Shown one piece after another: positions 30,868 to 39,937 of a DNA stretch of 64,000 bases. The stretch spans positions 868,001 through 932,000 of the forward strand of contig NZ_JAJAVE010000001.1 of NCBI RefSeq assembly GCF_020532675.1, read 5' to 3'. Below the pieces are notes generated by a model that did no database searches, was not told where the DNA came from, and was given only the letters and a program-made list of their open reading frames with translations. How positions within the stretch are numbered: the first letter of the stretch is position 1; the number at the start of each line of letters is the position of its first letter. This stretch comes from Methylobacillus gramineus. Lineage in GTDB: Bacteria > Pseudomonadota > Gammaproteobacteria > Burkholderiales > Methylophilaceae. The translations under genes and the position numbers were made by a program.

Positions 30868-33246
30868 ATGTCTCAAAATCAGCAACACCCTACATCGACT
30901 TTCATCAAGAAACCCCTCGCAATTGCTGTGCTCGGCGCATTGGCAGGTAGCTTATTCATTAGCCCTGCATTTTCTGCAGAAGAAACTCCAGTCACCAAAA
31001 CAGGTAATGAAGAAAAGGTATTGGAAACTACGACCGCAGACGCAGCTCTACAGCCTGAGAAAGATGTTGAGTCTTCACTAGGTAGCATCGTAGTAACTGC
31101 ACAACGTCGTGAAGAGAACGCACAGGAGGTCGCTACCGCGATCTCCGTACTCAGTGGCAAGGAACTGCAAGACAGAGGCGTAGGCCGTACAGCGGGCGAA
31201 ATACTAAACAGCGTGCCCAACTCATCTGCAGGTACCATCCAGAATGGCCGCCCACGGTGGTGGATCCGTGGCGTGGGTGCTGGTCAGCAACAACTTGACT
31301 TCCCTAACCCGATTGGCTTCTATATTGATGATGTATTTATCAGCAATGCCAGCGCAACAGGCTTACCTATTTTCGACATTGAGCGCGTGGAAGTCCTGCG
31401 TGGTCCACAAGGCACGCTCTGGGGCAAGAATACTACTGGTGGTGCAGTCAATATCGTCTCCAAAAAACCTACTTTCTCCGACAAGCCGGAGGGATATGTC
31501 AAGGCAGATTACGGCAGCTTTGGTGACAAGGTGATCCAGGGTGCTGTAGGCGGCACTATCGTCGATGAGCGGATTGCTGGCCGAATTTCATTCTATAACC
31601 AGGACTTGGATGGCCGCTTCAAGGATCAGTTTACTGGCAAGACTTCCGGGTCAGTGGAAGACTCCGTTATCCGTGGCCAGTTACTGTTCGCACTGACCCC
31701 TGACCTTGATGCCCTGCTCAATGTTTACCATCGCAAATACAAGACCGACGGTAATATCGGCACGGTTAAAAGCAGTGTAGCAAGTGGAGTATTCCGTAAC
31801 GGTTATATTCCCAGCAAAGACATTAATCATGTGAGCAGCAATGCTGAGCACACCAGCGATGTCACGCAGAATGGTATTTCCCTGAATGTGAACTGGCAAC
31901 TGGGTAAGCTGACCCTAACCTCCATCACCGGTTTTGCCGACTTCAAGCAGGAAACACTGATGGACACCGACAATACGCCGCTGGAAATTGGCCGCAGTTA
32001 TACCGATGCCAAGAGCCGCCAGTGGACTCAGGAATTACGCCTGGCATCCCCGCGTGAAGATCGTTGGAACTGGCTGACTGGTTTCTTCTACTTCAAGGAA
32101 GATATCAATTCGCTTTCTGCCAATGCCCGGCTGCCTGATGGTGCAGTTCCGGAACTTGCTGGCTCCTCACAAGCACGTACGTTCAACTCCACCGATCTTG
32201 CCCACGAAACCGAGAGTTACGCTATTTTTGGCAGCACCACCTACAATATCACCGACAGGTTCGATACTACGGTCGGAGCACGCTGGACGACCGAAGAAAA
32301 GAAGTATGACCTCAACCGCATCAGCAATGCATTAACCAGTGGTGGTGGCGCAGGTACGGATACCAGTTGGTCAAGTTATGGTCAATGGTGGAACTCCTAC
32401 ACTGGCGCTATCGGTGGCACTACAACCTTTGATGCTGGCCAGTCCAAGCGCTGGAATGCCTTTACCTATGACATTACGCCTTCCTACAAATTGGCGGACA
32501 ATCAACGTACCTATTTCAAGTTCTCACGTGGTATCAAGTCCGGCGGCTTCAATACCGCAGCAACTAGTCCCTTGGCACTGAACACCCTCAAGCCTGAGGA
32601 GCTCAATGCCTACGAGATTGGCTACAAGTCAGAGTGGCTGAATGGTCGCCTGAACTTCAACGCCAATGCTTTCTACTATGACTACAGTAATGTACAGGTC
32701 AATGTGGTGGGGACTTATCAGGGTCAAACCATCTCCTACCTGCAAAATGTGGAAAAAGCCAATATCAAGGGCGCAGAGTTTGAAATCGAGGCATTGCCTA
32801 CCAACAATTTGCACATCAATGCCAATATTGGTTTCCTAAAATCTGAGTTTGAGAAGTTTGATGTGCTGAACAACGGTGGTAATTACGATGGTAACGAGTT
32901 CGTACGTGCGCCGCGGTTCAACTCCCTGCTGGCTGCTACTTATCGCATCCCTCTCGCTAATGGTAGCAAGGTTGTACTGGGTGCCGATGCTCGCTATCAA
33001 GGCAAGCAGCACTTCTTTGTGACTAACCAGGATAACGACCTGCTAAACCAAGAATCGTATACCGTGGTGAACGCGCGCGTAACTTACAGCACGCAGGCAG
33101 ACAGAGTGGAGTTGACAGGTTACGTCAACAATCTCTTTGATAAGGAATACCGCTACCACTCCCTGCCTCCACAAGCTTCTACAGGCAACACTGTGTATTG
33201 GGGCAATCCTCGCACCATAGGCGCATCTTTAACCGTTCGCTTCTAA
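30868..33246 (+). CDS. TonB-dependent outer-membrane receptor
   Basis: A 792-residue receptor paralogous to the one at 18458. The signal peptide ends at SPAFSA, the TonB box is SIVVTAQRR (residues 73-81), and the plug has VEVLRGPQGTLWGKNTTGG. The barrel ends SLTVRF with the C-terminal Phe needed for Bam recognition. AGGGAG precedes the ATG. The sigma-54 promoter and divergent arrangement with an aldolase-like/DszA-like unit link it to organosulfur uptake. The TonB-ExbBD set at 46.7-48.7 kb probably energises it. Confidence 0.93.
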   Translation: MSQNQQHPTSTFIKKPLAIAVLGALAGSLFISPAFSAEETPVTKTGNEEKVLETTTADAALQPEKDVESSLGSIVVTAQRREENAQEVATAISVLSGKELQDRGVGRTAGEILNSVPNSSAGTIQNGRPRWWIRGVGAGQQQLDFPNPIGFYIDDVFISNASATGLPIFDIERVEVLRGPQGTLWGKNTTGGAVNIVSKKPTFSDKPEGYVKADYGSFGDKVIQGAVGGTIVDERIAGRISFYNQDLDGRFKDQFTGKTSGSVEDSVIRGQLLFALTPDLDALLNVYHRKYKTDGNIGTVKSSVASGVFRNGYIPSKDINHVSSNAEHTSDVTQNGISLNVNWQLGKLTLTSITGFADFKQETLMDTDNTPLEIGRSYTDAKSRQWTQELRLASPREDRWNWLTGFFYFKEDINSLSANARLPDGAVPELAGSSQARTFNSTDLAHETESYAIFGSTTYNITDRFDTTVGARWTTEEKKYDLNRISNALTSGGGAGTDTSWSSYGQWWNSYTGAIGGTTTFDAGQSKRWNAFTYDITPSYKLADNQRTYFKFSRGIKSGGFNTAATSPLALNTLKPEELNAYEIGYKSEWLNGRLNFNANAFYYDYSNVQVNVVGTYQGQTISYLQNVEKANIKGAEFEIEALPTNNLHINANIGFLKSEFEKFDVLNNGGNYDGNEFVRAPRFNSLLAATYRIPLANGSKVVLGADARYQGKQHFFVTNQDNDLLNQESYTVVNARVTYSTQADRVELTGYVNNLFDKEYRYHSLPPQASTGNTVYWGNPRTIGASLTVRF

Positions 33247-33253
33247 ATCCCTC

Positions 33254-33323
33254 TTTCAGGAGGATTTCCTCCTGAAATGATGACAAAAAAGACCTGGCAG
33301 TATGTTATTGCCAGGTCTTTTAT
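33254..33323 (+). terminator. Two consecutive hairpins after TonB-dependent receptor
   Basis: The first hairpin (33254-33277) pairs TTTCAGGAGG with CCTCCTGAAA. The second (33288-33323) pairs AAAGACCTGGCA with TGCCAGGTCTTT and ends in TTTTATTT. The second is a normal intrinsic terminator. The ABC exporter genes begin 25 bases later with no clear promoter of their own, so some read-through is likely. Confidence 0.8.
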
Positions 33324-33347
33324 TTCTTTCTAGTCCTAGGCGTTTCT

Positions 33348-35132
33348 ATGAATAAACAGCACCCATTACTACGCTGCTTGGCACTGTATCGATATATGCC
33401 ATGGAAATTTTCATTTACTGCTGCTTTGTTTACTTTAGTGAATATAGGAATGGCATGGCAGTTATGGCTGGTTGGCCAGGCGGTCAATGATGTTCAAAGC
33501 GGCCATGCCATTACCAGACTTGCGGATGGCAGCCTGGCATATAGCCAGGCCCTGCATTGGGTGTGGCTGTTGTTGGCTGTAGCGCTTGCCCGTGGCGTGC
33601 TGCAATACATCGGCGGCATCATGTCGCTCATCATCGGCCAGGATCTGCTGACTATCCTGCGTGAGCGCATCATGCACCAGGTACAACGCCTGGATCTTGC
33701 GTACCACTGGCGCCACGGCATGGGAGAGATGGTCACCCGCACCACGCGTGATGCAGATAAAGTGCGCGATGCCCTGATCAATTTCTGGCGTCAGGTATTC
33801 GAGGCCAGCCTTTGGGTCATCGTCTCGGTAGCTTTGCTCGCCTGGTATCACCCATGGCTGGGCATGGGTACTTTATTGTTCACATTGGCGGGTATCAGCA
33901 TTTTTGTGGCACAGACCGAGAAGCTGGTTGTGCTGGATCGCGCAGTGGGTGATGCCTATGACCATGTGAATCAGGAGCTTAGCGAAGGCGTCAACGGCGT
34001 ACGCGTGATCAAGTCATTCGGCCTTGAACAACAGCGCATTACCATTTTTAGTGATCGTGTACATACGTTTATCCAGCATGCTCGAACTGCACTGGCTTAT
34101 GCCACATCGCGTATCCCATTACCGCAAACGGTCGTGGCATTGAGCCATGTATGGATACTGGCACTGGGCGCCTACCTGATTCAACAAGGCACCCTCAATA
34201 TAGGCCAGTTGGTGGCTTCGGTACTCGTAGCCAATACCCTGGTATTTCGTATTGAAGGGATCGGGCGTGTTATCCAAATATTTGCCGATGCCCGCTCATC
34301 TGCTGCCCGTATCTGGGAACTACTGGATGAAACTCCATCCATCGAATCCGGCAATCAATCAATTACCGAGAGTTCTCTTGGTGTGCGTTTGAGCCACGTC
34401 AGCGTCAATGCGCCTGGCAACGGCAATGCCATCCTGAAAGATTGTGATTTTGAAGTCGCCCCCGGCGAAGTAGTGGCAGTGGTTGGAATGACAGGATCAG
34501 GCAAGAGTACCCTGGCAGGGTTGCTACCACGCTTGCTGGAAGCAGATAGTGGCGAAGTCCAGATAGGCTCGCCATGGGCTGGCTGGGAGAATATAAAGTC
34601 TTTTAAATTAAATGAATTAAGAAGAAAAATTCATGTAGTTCCACAAGAAAGTTTTTTGTTCTCGGATACCCTGGAGGCCAACCTGAGACTGGCCAGGCCA
34701 GAGGCCAGCAGGCAAGACCTGCTCGACGCACTTGAACAAGCCTCAGCCACCGAAGTCCTGGAAAGGCTCAGTGATGGACTGAATACACGTATTGGTGACC
34801 GTGGCATCACCCTTTCAGGGGGGCAAAGGCAACGTATCAGCCTGGCACGTGCTTTCCTGGCTGAACCCTCGATACTGGTCCTGGATGACTCCACCAGTGC
34901 GCTGGACGCCATCACGGAAAGACACGTACTCGACAATATCCGCAAGTTACATAATCGTAATGGGCACAAGATCACCGTCATCCTGATTGCCAGCAAACTA
35001 TCCACCATCCTGTTGGCGGACCGTGTTGTCATGCTGGCCCAGGGTGGTATTGCGGCGGCAGGCACTCATCAGCATCTAGTGGACAGCAGTGATATTTATA
35101 GAGACTTGGTAGGAGTAGAACATGGCCAATGA
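33348..35132 (+). CDS. Heterodimeric ABC exporter, subunit A
   Basis: A 594-residue membrane-ATPase protein. Six membrane helices fill about residues 15-310. The ATPase domain has Walker A VVGMTGSGKST and a canonical signature LSGGQRQRISLARAF, but Walker B reads LVLDDSTSALD: the catalytic Glu is Asp, and the H-loop His is replaced (LIASKLSTI). It therefore supplies the good signature but a degenerate hydrolysis site, as in asymmetric exporters. Its last 11 bases overlap the partner gene. It is paralogous to 43170-44954. The substrate is unknown. Confidence 0.9.
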   Translation: MNKQHPLLRCLALYRYMPWKFSFTAALFTLVNIGMAWQLWLVGQAVNDVQSGHAITRLADGSLAYSQALHWVWLLLAVALARGVLQYIGGIMSLIIGQDLLTILRERIMHQVQRLDLAYHWRHGMGEMVTRTTRDADKVRDALINFWRQVFEASLWVIVSVALLAWYHPWLGMGTLLFTLAGISIFVAQTEKLVVLDRAVGDAYDHVNQELSEGVNGVRVIKSFGLEQQRITIFSDRVHTFIQHARTALAYATSRIPLPQTVVALSHVWILALGAYLIQQGTLNIGQLVASVLVANTLVFRIEGIGRVIQIFADARSSAARIWELLDETPSIESGNQSITESSLGVRLSHVSVNAPGNGNAILKDCDFEVAPGEVVAVVGMTGSGKSTLAGLLPRLLEADSGEVQIGSPWAGWENIKSFKLNELRRKIHVVPQESFLFSDTLEANLRLARPEASRQDLLDALEQASATEVLERLSDGLNTRIGDRGITLSGGQRQRISLARAFLAEPSILVLDDSTSALDAITERHVLDNIRKLHNRNGHKITVILIASKLSTILLADRVVMLAQGGIAAAGTHQHLVDSSDIYRDLVGVEHGQ

Positions 35133-36972
35133 TTTCCGCGGCGACAAGCCACTCAATGATATCGAGCTGGAGCAATCACTGGCACGCAAACAACTAGACC
35201 GCAACATGTTTTGGCGTCTCTTGCCTTTGCTGAAGCAGGTACGCGGGCGTATTGCTGCCGTGATCCTGTTGGAGCTTCTGCTGGTCGGCGTCATCTTCAT
35301 ACGCCCGTGGTTTCTGCGGGAAGTAATTGACTATGGATTTATTCAAACCGCGCAGGGTTTGGTGCTGAATACTCCCCTTGTCAGCTGGATGGCGTTGTCA
35401 ACAGGGCTCAGCTGGGCCATACGCTTTGGTATTGCTGGTGTATCCCAGTATCTGGCCGGAACAGCCGCCATTACCATCCTCAACAACCTGCGCATCCAGG
35501 TGTTCAGCCATGTCCAATCGTTGAGCATCCGCTACTTTGACCAGACCAAGGCTGGACGCATCATCTCGCGTGCAGATCGTGACATAGACACGCTGGAACC
35601 CTTACTGATACAGGGTCCACCCGAGCTGTTCTCAGCTATCTTGCGCCTGATAGTCGCTTCAGTGGCCTTGTGGTGGATATCCCCAAGACTGTTTCTGGCG
35701 CTTGCCAGCATTGTGCCTGTGTTAATACTTGGCACCTGGATATTCAAGCGGATCTCGGAAAAAATCTGGGGCCGTGTGGCAGAAGCGCGTGCCAGGTTCA
35801 CTGCGCATTTAGTGGAAAGCGTCTCCGGCATCCGCATACTGAAGCAAACCGTCAATGAAGAACCTAACCAGAAAAAGTACAAGGCCTTACTGGAAGACTT
35901 CAACTCTATTCTAGTACGTGGCAGCATGCGTTCCAGCTGGTTTCTGCCATTGACCCAGGTATTGAGCACCGTAGGCATGGCATTCCTGCTCATCGCGGGA
36001 GGCATCAGCATTGCAGATGAGCAAATGACTGTGGGCCAACTCGCGCAGAGCTTGTTCTACGTCCAGCTGTTCCTGGGGCCACTCCAGGAACTGAATGACC
36101 TGTTTGAGCGCTACACCTCAGGAGCTTCATCGGCCCAACGCATTTTCCTCATGCTGGATACAGAACCTGAGATTAACGACCCGGCTGAGCCCAAAACACC
36201 CACCCAGCATTTAGGGGAAGTGGAGTTCAGGCAAGTGGTATTCGGCTACAACGCCCCACCAGCCCTGCCCGTTATCCAGGATTTCAATCTCAAAATCCAG
36301 CCCGGCGAAGTGTTAGCGATTGTGGGCCCGACCGGGCACGGCAAAAGTACCCTGGTCCAACTGCTGACACGTTTTTATGAGGTTCAGCAAGGCCAAGTGC
36401 TGATTGATGGCCAGGATGTACGTGATTATCAGCAGCAGGATTTACGCAAGAAAGTCGGCGTAGTGCTGCAGGACAATGTCTTGTTCTCTGGCAGTGTGCT
36501 GCATAACCTGCGCCTAGCTGATCCCACCGCTACTGATGAGCGCCTGATTGCCGCTGCGCGTGAGCTGGGCGCGGATGAAGTGCTGGAGCGATTGCCGCAG
36601 GGATATCAAACCGAGGTTGGCCCACTGGGGGCGTTCCTCAGTCACGGCCAACGCCAGTTGGTATGCCTGGTACGGGCTTATCTGGCCAACCCTGCTGTGC
36701 TAGTGCTGGATGAGGCGACCTCCGCAGTCGACATTCATACAGAACGCCGCATCCAGGCGGCCTTCCGCCGCCTGTGCGAAGGCAGGACAGCCATCATCAT
36801 CGCCCACCGACTTGCCACCATTCGGGATGCTGACCGTATTGCCGTGATCTGGAACGGCCAGCTGGCAGAGATAGGCAGCCACCACCAACTGATTCACCAA
36901 GGAGGCTCTTACTCCAGGCTGTATCAGGCCTACGAAGCAGCCTCAGTCACCTCTGGTGCCATTCCAACCTAA
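35122..36972 (+). CDS. Heterodimeric ABC exporter, subunit B
   Basis: A 616-residue partner of the preceding subunit. Walker A is VGPTGHGKST and Walker B LVLDEATSAVD has the catalytic Glu, followed by IIAHRLATI with the H-loop His. The signature is altered to LSHGQRQLVCLVRAY. Combined with subunit A this gives one complete site (B Walker motifs with A LSGGQ) and one degenerate site (A with B LSHGQ). GGAG precedes the ATG inside the end of subunit A. It is paralogous to 41342-43180. Confidence 0.9.
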   Translation: MANDFRGDKPLNDIELEQSLARKQLDRNMFWRLLPLLKQVRGRIAAVILLELLLVGVIFIRPWFLREVIDYGFIQTAQGLVLNTPLVSWMALSTGLSWAIRFGIAGVSQYLAGTAAITILNNLRIQVFSHVQSLSIRYFDQTKAGRIISRADRDIDTLEPLLIQGPPELFSAILRLIVASVALWWISPRLFLALASIVPVLILGTWIFKRISEKIWGRVAEARARFTAHLVESVSGIRILKQTVNEEPNQKKYKALLEDFNSILVRGSMRSSWFLPLTQVLSTVGMAFLLIAGGISIADEQMTVGQLAQSLFYVQLFLGPLQELNDLFERYTSGASSAQRIFLMLDTEPEINDPAEPKTPTQHLGEVEFRQVVFGYNAPPALPVIQDFNLKIQPGEVLAIVGPTGHGKSTLVQLLTRFYEVQQGQVLIDGQDVRDYQQQDLRKKVGVVLQDNVLFSGSVLHNLRLADPTATDERLIAAARELGADEVLERLPQGYQTEVGPLGAFLSHGQRQLVCLVRAYLANPAVLVLDEATSAVDIHTERRIQAAFRRLCEGRTAIIIAHRLATIRDADRIAVIWNGQLAEIGSHHQLIHQGGSYSRLYQAYEAASVTSGAIPT

Positions 36973-37005
36973 AAACAACACATACTGCTGTATGCCACAA
37001 GAAAG

Positions 37006-37051
37006 TGTTGCCAAAACAACAGAAAGGAGCCCTTATGTTGTTATGGCAACA
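37006..37051. promoter_or_regulatory. Paired palindromic upstream sites of DszB-like gene
   Basis: TGTTGCCAAAACAACA (37006-37021) and TGTTGTTATGGCAACA (37036-37051) are exact TGTT-N8-AACA palindromes whose starts are 30 bases apart. They lie 95-140 bases upstream of the sigma-54 promoter at 37146. Confidence 0.7.
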
Positions 37052-37145
37052 CTCCCATTAAACAGCTCTGACACAACACCTCAGTAAAAAAACATAACCA
37101 ATTGAATAATCAATATTAAAAATTAAAAATCCTTGATAAACAATC

Positions 37146-37161
37146 TGGCATGGAATATGCG
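37146..37161 (+). promoter_or_regulatory. Sigma-54 promoter of DszB-like desulfinase gene
   Basis: TGGCATGGAATATGCG has GG (37147-37148) and GC (37159-37160) exactly ten bases apart, about 65 bases before the start codon. Confidence 0.76.
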
Positions 37162-37225
37162 AAATAGATACCAGAAGCCCAGCCCCTCGCATGCGGCAAG
37201 ATTAATCATCAAGGAGATTTGACCC

Positions 37226-38257
37226 ATGTCACAAGATTCAAAGATTGATACACTCTGGTACACCCGTTGCCCAGTTCCAACTCCGCTAGGCCTGGCAGCA
37301 AGACAAGACTGGTTCACGCAGGAGTTTCAGCCAGATGGCATCAACATCAATACGCTGCAGGAAACCACAGACCCGGTTCTGCGTGAATCGCACTACGACC
37401 ACAAGCTACCGCACTCTTTCCGCCAGGGCGGCAATGTACCTGCCATCTGGGCCCGTGCGAATGGCACGGATACCAAGGTCATCGGCTTGAACTGGGTGGA
37501 CGAGGCTCAATTGATCCTGGCCCTGCCAGCATCTGGCATCAAGACACCACAAGACCTCAAGGGCAAGAAAATTGCCGTGCCGCTCAACCGCATCAGTATT
37601 GACCATCAACGTGCCAGCGCATTGCGCGGCATCGTCGTCACACTGGAAACTGCAGGGCTGACACACAAGGATGTTGAGCTGATTGATTTTGAAGTGCCCC
37701 AAGCACCCGCAGGTCAAGGCTGGGGCGCTGGCGTACGCGTGGCCTATGCCACCGAGTTGGAAGCACTCCAGAGTGGCAAGGTGGATGCCATTTTCACCAA
37801 AGGCGCCCGCGGTTATGAAGCGGCTGAAGCCAATGGCCTCACGATTGTCTATGACGTACGCAATCATCCAGACCCTAAAGTGCGCGCCAATAACGGTGCT
37901 CCACGCCCAATTACCGTGGATGGCGAATTGCTGCGCACCCGCCCCGATCTCGTTGCGCGCTTCCTGAGCCGCATCGTGCAAGCGGGCGACTGGGCAGCTG
38001 CCCATGAAGCTGACACCGTGGCTTATATTGCCAAGGAATCAGGCTCTACCGATGACTACGTACGCAAGGCTTATGGCAACGACATCCACTTGCACCAAGG
38101 CACCGATCTCAGCCCTGAATCGATAGAAGCACTGGAAGGTTATAAAAACTTTCTGCTGGAATGGGGCTTCATCAAGGCTGATTTTGATGTCAAATCATGG
38201 ATAGACCCTAGCCCACTGGCTGAAGTGTTACGCACACAAGCCAAAAAAGCCGCTTAA
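37226..38257 (+). CDS. DszB-like sulfinate desulfinase (cytoplasmic binding-protein fold)
   Basis: A 343-residue protein with a periplasmic-binding-protein-like fold (NMT1/SsuA type) but no signal peptide, so it should be cytoplasmic. The N-terminal YTRCPVP (Cys15) and HYDHKLPHSFRQGG (His56, Arg66) align with the catalytic Cys27, His60 and Arg70 region of DszB (2-hydroxybiphenyl-2-sulfinate desulfinase), including the ten-residue His-Arg spacing and the R-x-G-G motif. DszB cleaves C-S of an aryl sulfinate to release sulfite. A standard annotation would probably be ABC substrate-binding protein. AAGGAG precedes the ATG. A second copy is at 52234. The substrate is unknown. Confidence 0.8.
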   Translation: MSQDSKIDTLWYTRCPVPTPLGLAARQDWFTQEFQPDGININTLQETTDPVLRESHYDHKLPHSFRQGGNVPAIWARANGTDTKVIGLNWVDEAQLILALPASGIKTPQDLKGKKIAVPLNRISIDHQRASALRGIVVTLETAGLTHKDVELIDFEVPQAPAGQGWGAGVRVAYATELEALQSGKVDAIFTKGARGYEAAEANGLTIVYDVRNHPDPKVRANNGAPRPITVDGELLRTRPDLVARFLSRIVQAGDWAAAHEADTVAYIAKESGSTDDYVRKAYGNDIHLHQGTDLSPESIEALEGYKNFLLEWGFIKADFDVKSWIDPSPLAEVLRTQAKKAA

Positions 38258-38306
38258 ACAATGGGTTTCACCATATAAACACACTGTTTAATATGGTTAA
38301 ATGGGC

Positions 38307-38339
38307 AATGCAGCCACTACACAATGGTGGCTGCATTTT
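38307..38339 (+). terminator. Intrinsic terminator after DszB-like gene
   Basis: AATGCAGCCAC pairs with GTGGCTGCATT, followed by TTTT. It ends the single-gene desulfinase unit and separates it from the peroxiredoxin. Confidence 0.85.
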
Positions 38340-38398
38340 CTATTGATATCGCAGGCTCACAAGCCTGCTTCAGACAATAATCATCAAGGAGGCTTTAT

Positions 38399-39040
38399 AT
38401 GGCAACACTAAGACTAGGCGATACCGCGCCTGACTTCACCCAGGACTCCAGCATCGGCACGATTTCCTTCCATGAATGGCTAGGAGATAGCTGGGCCATC
38501 CTCTTCTCCCACCCCGCTGATTACACCCCAGTGTGCACCACTGAACTAGGCGCCACTGCCAAGCTCGCTGGTGAGTTCAAGAAACGTAACGTAAAACCGA
38601 TTGCCCTCTCTGTAGACCCTGTTGAGTCTCACAAGGGATGGATCACCGACATCAACGAAACCCAATCCACGGAAGTCAACTTCCCGATCATCGCTGATGC
38701 TGATCGCAAGGTTTCCGAGCTCTATGACCTGATACACCCGAACGCCAGCACCACAGCCACTGTACGCTCGGTCTTCATCATAGACCCCAACAAAAAAATC
38801 CGCCTGACATTGACTTACCCTGCCAGCACTGGCCGTAACTTCAATGAACTCCTGCGCGTGATCGACTCACTGCAACTGACCGAATACCACAGCGTAGCCA
38901 CTCCAGCCAATTGGGAAGACGGAGATGACGTCGTCATCGTCCCATCGATCACCGATCCTGAAGTGCTCAAGCAAAAGTTTCCAAAAGGCTTTAAAGCGGT
39001 TAAACCTTACCTGCGTTTGACGCCACAGCCGAATAAATAA
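38399..39040 (+). CDS. 1-Cys peroxiredoxin (Prx6/AhpC-TSA family)
   Basis: A cytosolic peroxidase of 213 aa. The catalytic PADYTPVCTTE motif has the peroxidatic Cys at about residue 46. The long C-terminal arm with TPANWEDGDDVVIVP is typical of the Prx6 subgroup, which lacks a resolving Cys. AAGGAGGC precedes the ATG. No sigma-54 promoter was found here. It could protect against peroxide made by uncoupled flavin monooxygenases, but that is an inference from proximity. Confidence 0.93.
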   Translation: MATLRLGDTAPDFTQDSSIGTISFHEWLGDSWAILFSHPADYTPVCTTELGATAKLAGEFKKRNVKPIALSVDPVESHKGWITDINETQSTEVNFPIIADADRKVSELYDLIHPNASTTATVRSVFIIDPNKKIRLTLTYPASTGRNFNELLRVIDSLQLTEYHSVATPANWEDGDDVVIVPSITDPEVLKQKFPKGFKAVKPYLRLTPQPNK

Positions 39041-39068
39041 GCGATAGCTAGCAATTTGAAGTATTAGG

Positions 39069-39107
39069 AAATAAAAAAGCCTGCATTTTTTGCAGGCTTT
39101 TTTATTT
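39069..39107. terminator. Intrinsic terminator after peroxiredoxin gene
   Basis: AAAAAAGCCTGCA pairs with TGCAGGCTTTTTT around a T loop, with A/T flanks on both sides. Confidence 0.9.
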
Positions 39108-39549
39108 CCTCACCAAACGGGAGCATCCACGCCAAGCATTTGCCCTTGGAGTCTATTTGTTATGTCACCTGTCAACTTTACGAGAGTAACTAGTAATTTT
39201 TTCTTACACAATAGCAAGTTTCATTATTTTCATATTTTTTGATTGATGAAATTTCATTCCCTGGATATTTGTATTGGTATTCGAAATACATATCAATGAT
39301 ATGAAAAAATTCTAATTTCAGATTACGCAACAGGGCTTACCAAAGCACACTGCAAAATCCGGACATCAAGTAGGTAGCTGGTTTACGACATTCAAATTTA
39401 TAAGTCTGCTTGTCAAGGCTGGTACTGATAGGGATGAGTCTGAGGATATGAAGCCGCCAAATCATCAGACCGTCAAAATGACCGAGGATTAAATACACGG
39501 ATAAAAAGTGTTGTAAATCCAACACGGCCAGAAAACCATGCGGAAGAAA
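39108..39549. other. Non-coding gap
   Basis: No convincing gene. A minus-strand frame of 94 codons (39337-39621) overlaps the tRNA gene and its terminator and has no family resemblance. The sequence is AT-rich, with no recognised repeats. Confidence 0.6.
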
Positions 39550-39583
39550 TGAAAAAGGCCTGCATTTCTGCAGGCCTTTTCTT
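39550..39583 (-). terminator. Intrinsic terminator of tRNA-Asn gene
   Basis: AAAGGCCTGCA pairs with TGCAGGCCTTT around a short loop, with T-run on the minus strand, four bases downstream of the tRNA 3' end. Confidence 0.88.
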
Positions 39584-39586
39584 ATC

Positions 39587-39662
39587 TGGCTCCCCGACCT
39601 GGGCTCGAACCAGGGACACACGGATTAACAGTCCGTTGCTCTACCAACTGAGCTATCGGGGA
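39587..39662 (-). tRNA. tRNA-Asn (GTT)
   Basis: On the minus strand the 76-base sequence starts TCCCCGATAGCTCAG and folds as a full cloverleaf. The acceptor TCCCCGA pairs with TCGGGGA, the anticodon loop is CTGTTAA (anticodon GTT), and the T-arm is CCTGGTTCGAGCCCAGG. The CCA end is encoded. The two flanking islands of sulfur genes lie on either side of it. Confidence 0.97.
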
Positions 39663-39937
39663 ATCGATGAAGGCGCTACTATACTGGCTGGGCGGGGTGT
39701 GGTCAACAATATTCTGCAATTATTTTATAGTTTTTCCAGACTGCATTTAAGCTGATTTTGATGAATGTGATTTTTCCTTTTTGAATCAATATTTCCCGGC
39801 AGGGTCACATAAAAATCCGAATAATACGTCATGCACCCCAAATCCAAAAAATTGTTCACAATTTTATGCCCATCGGCTATTACGGAGTGCTGATGCGCTC
39901 TAGAATCCACTCAATATTAAAGATTGCCTTCACTTAA

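Noticed and set aside
33291-33317. TGGCA...TTGCC before the first ABC exporter as a sigma-54 promoter
   Set aside because: The spacing between GG and GC is twelve, not ten, and the sequence forms the stem of a terminator.
37226-38257. Periplasmic ABC binding protein
   Set aside because: No signal peptide or lipobox. True binding proteins of the region (49934, 50982) have signal peptides and lack RCPVP.
39337-39621. Minus-strand frame of 94 codons
   Set aside because: It runs through the tRNA-Asn gene and its terminator and has no ribosome site or family resemblance.
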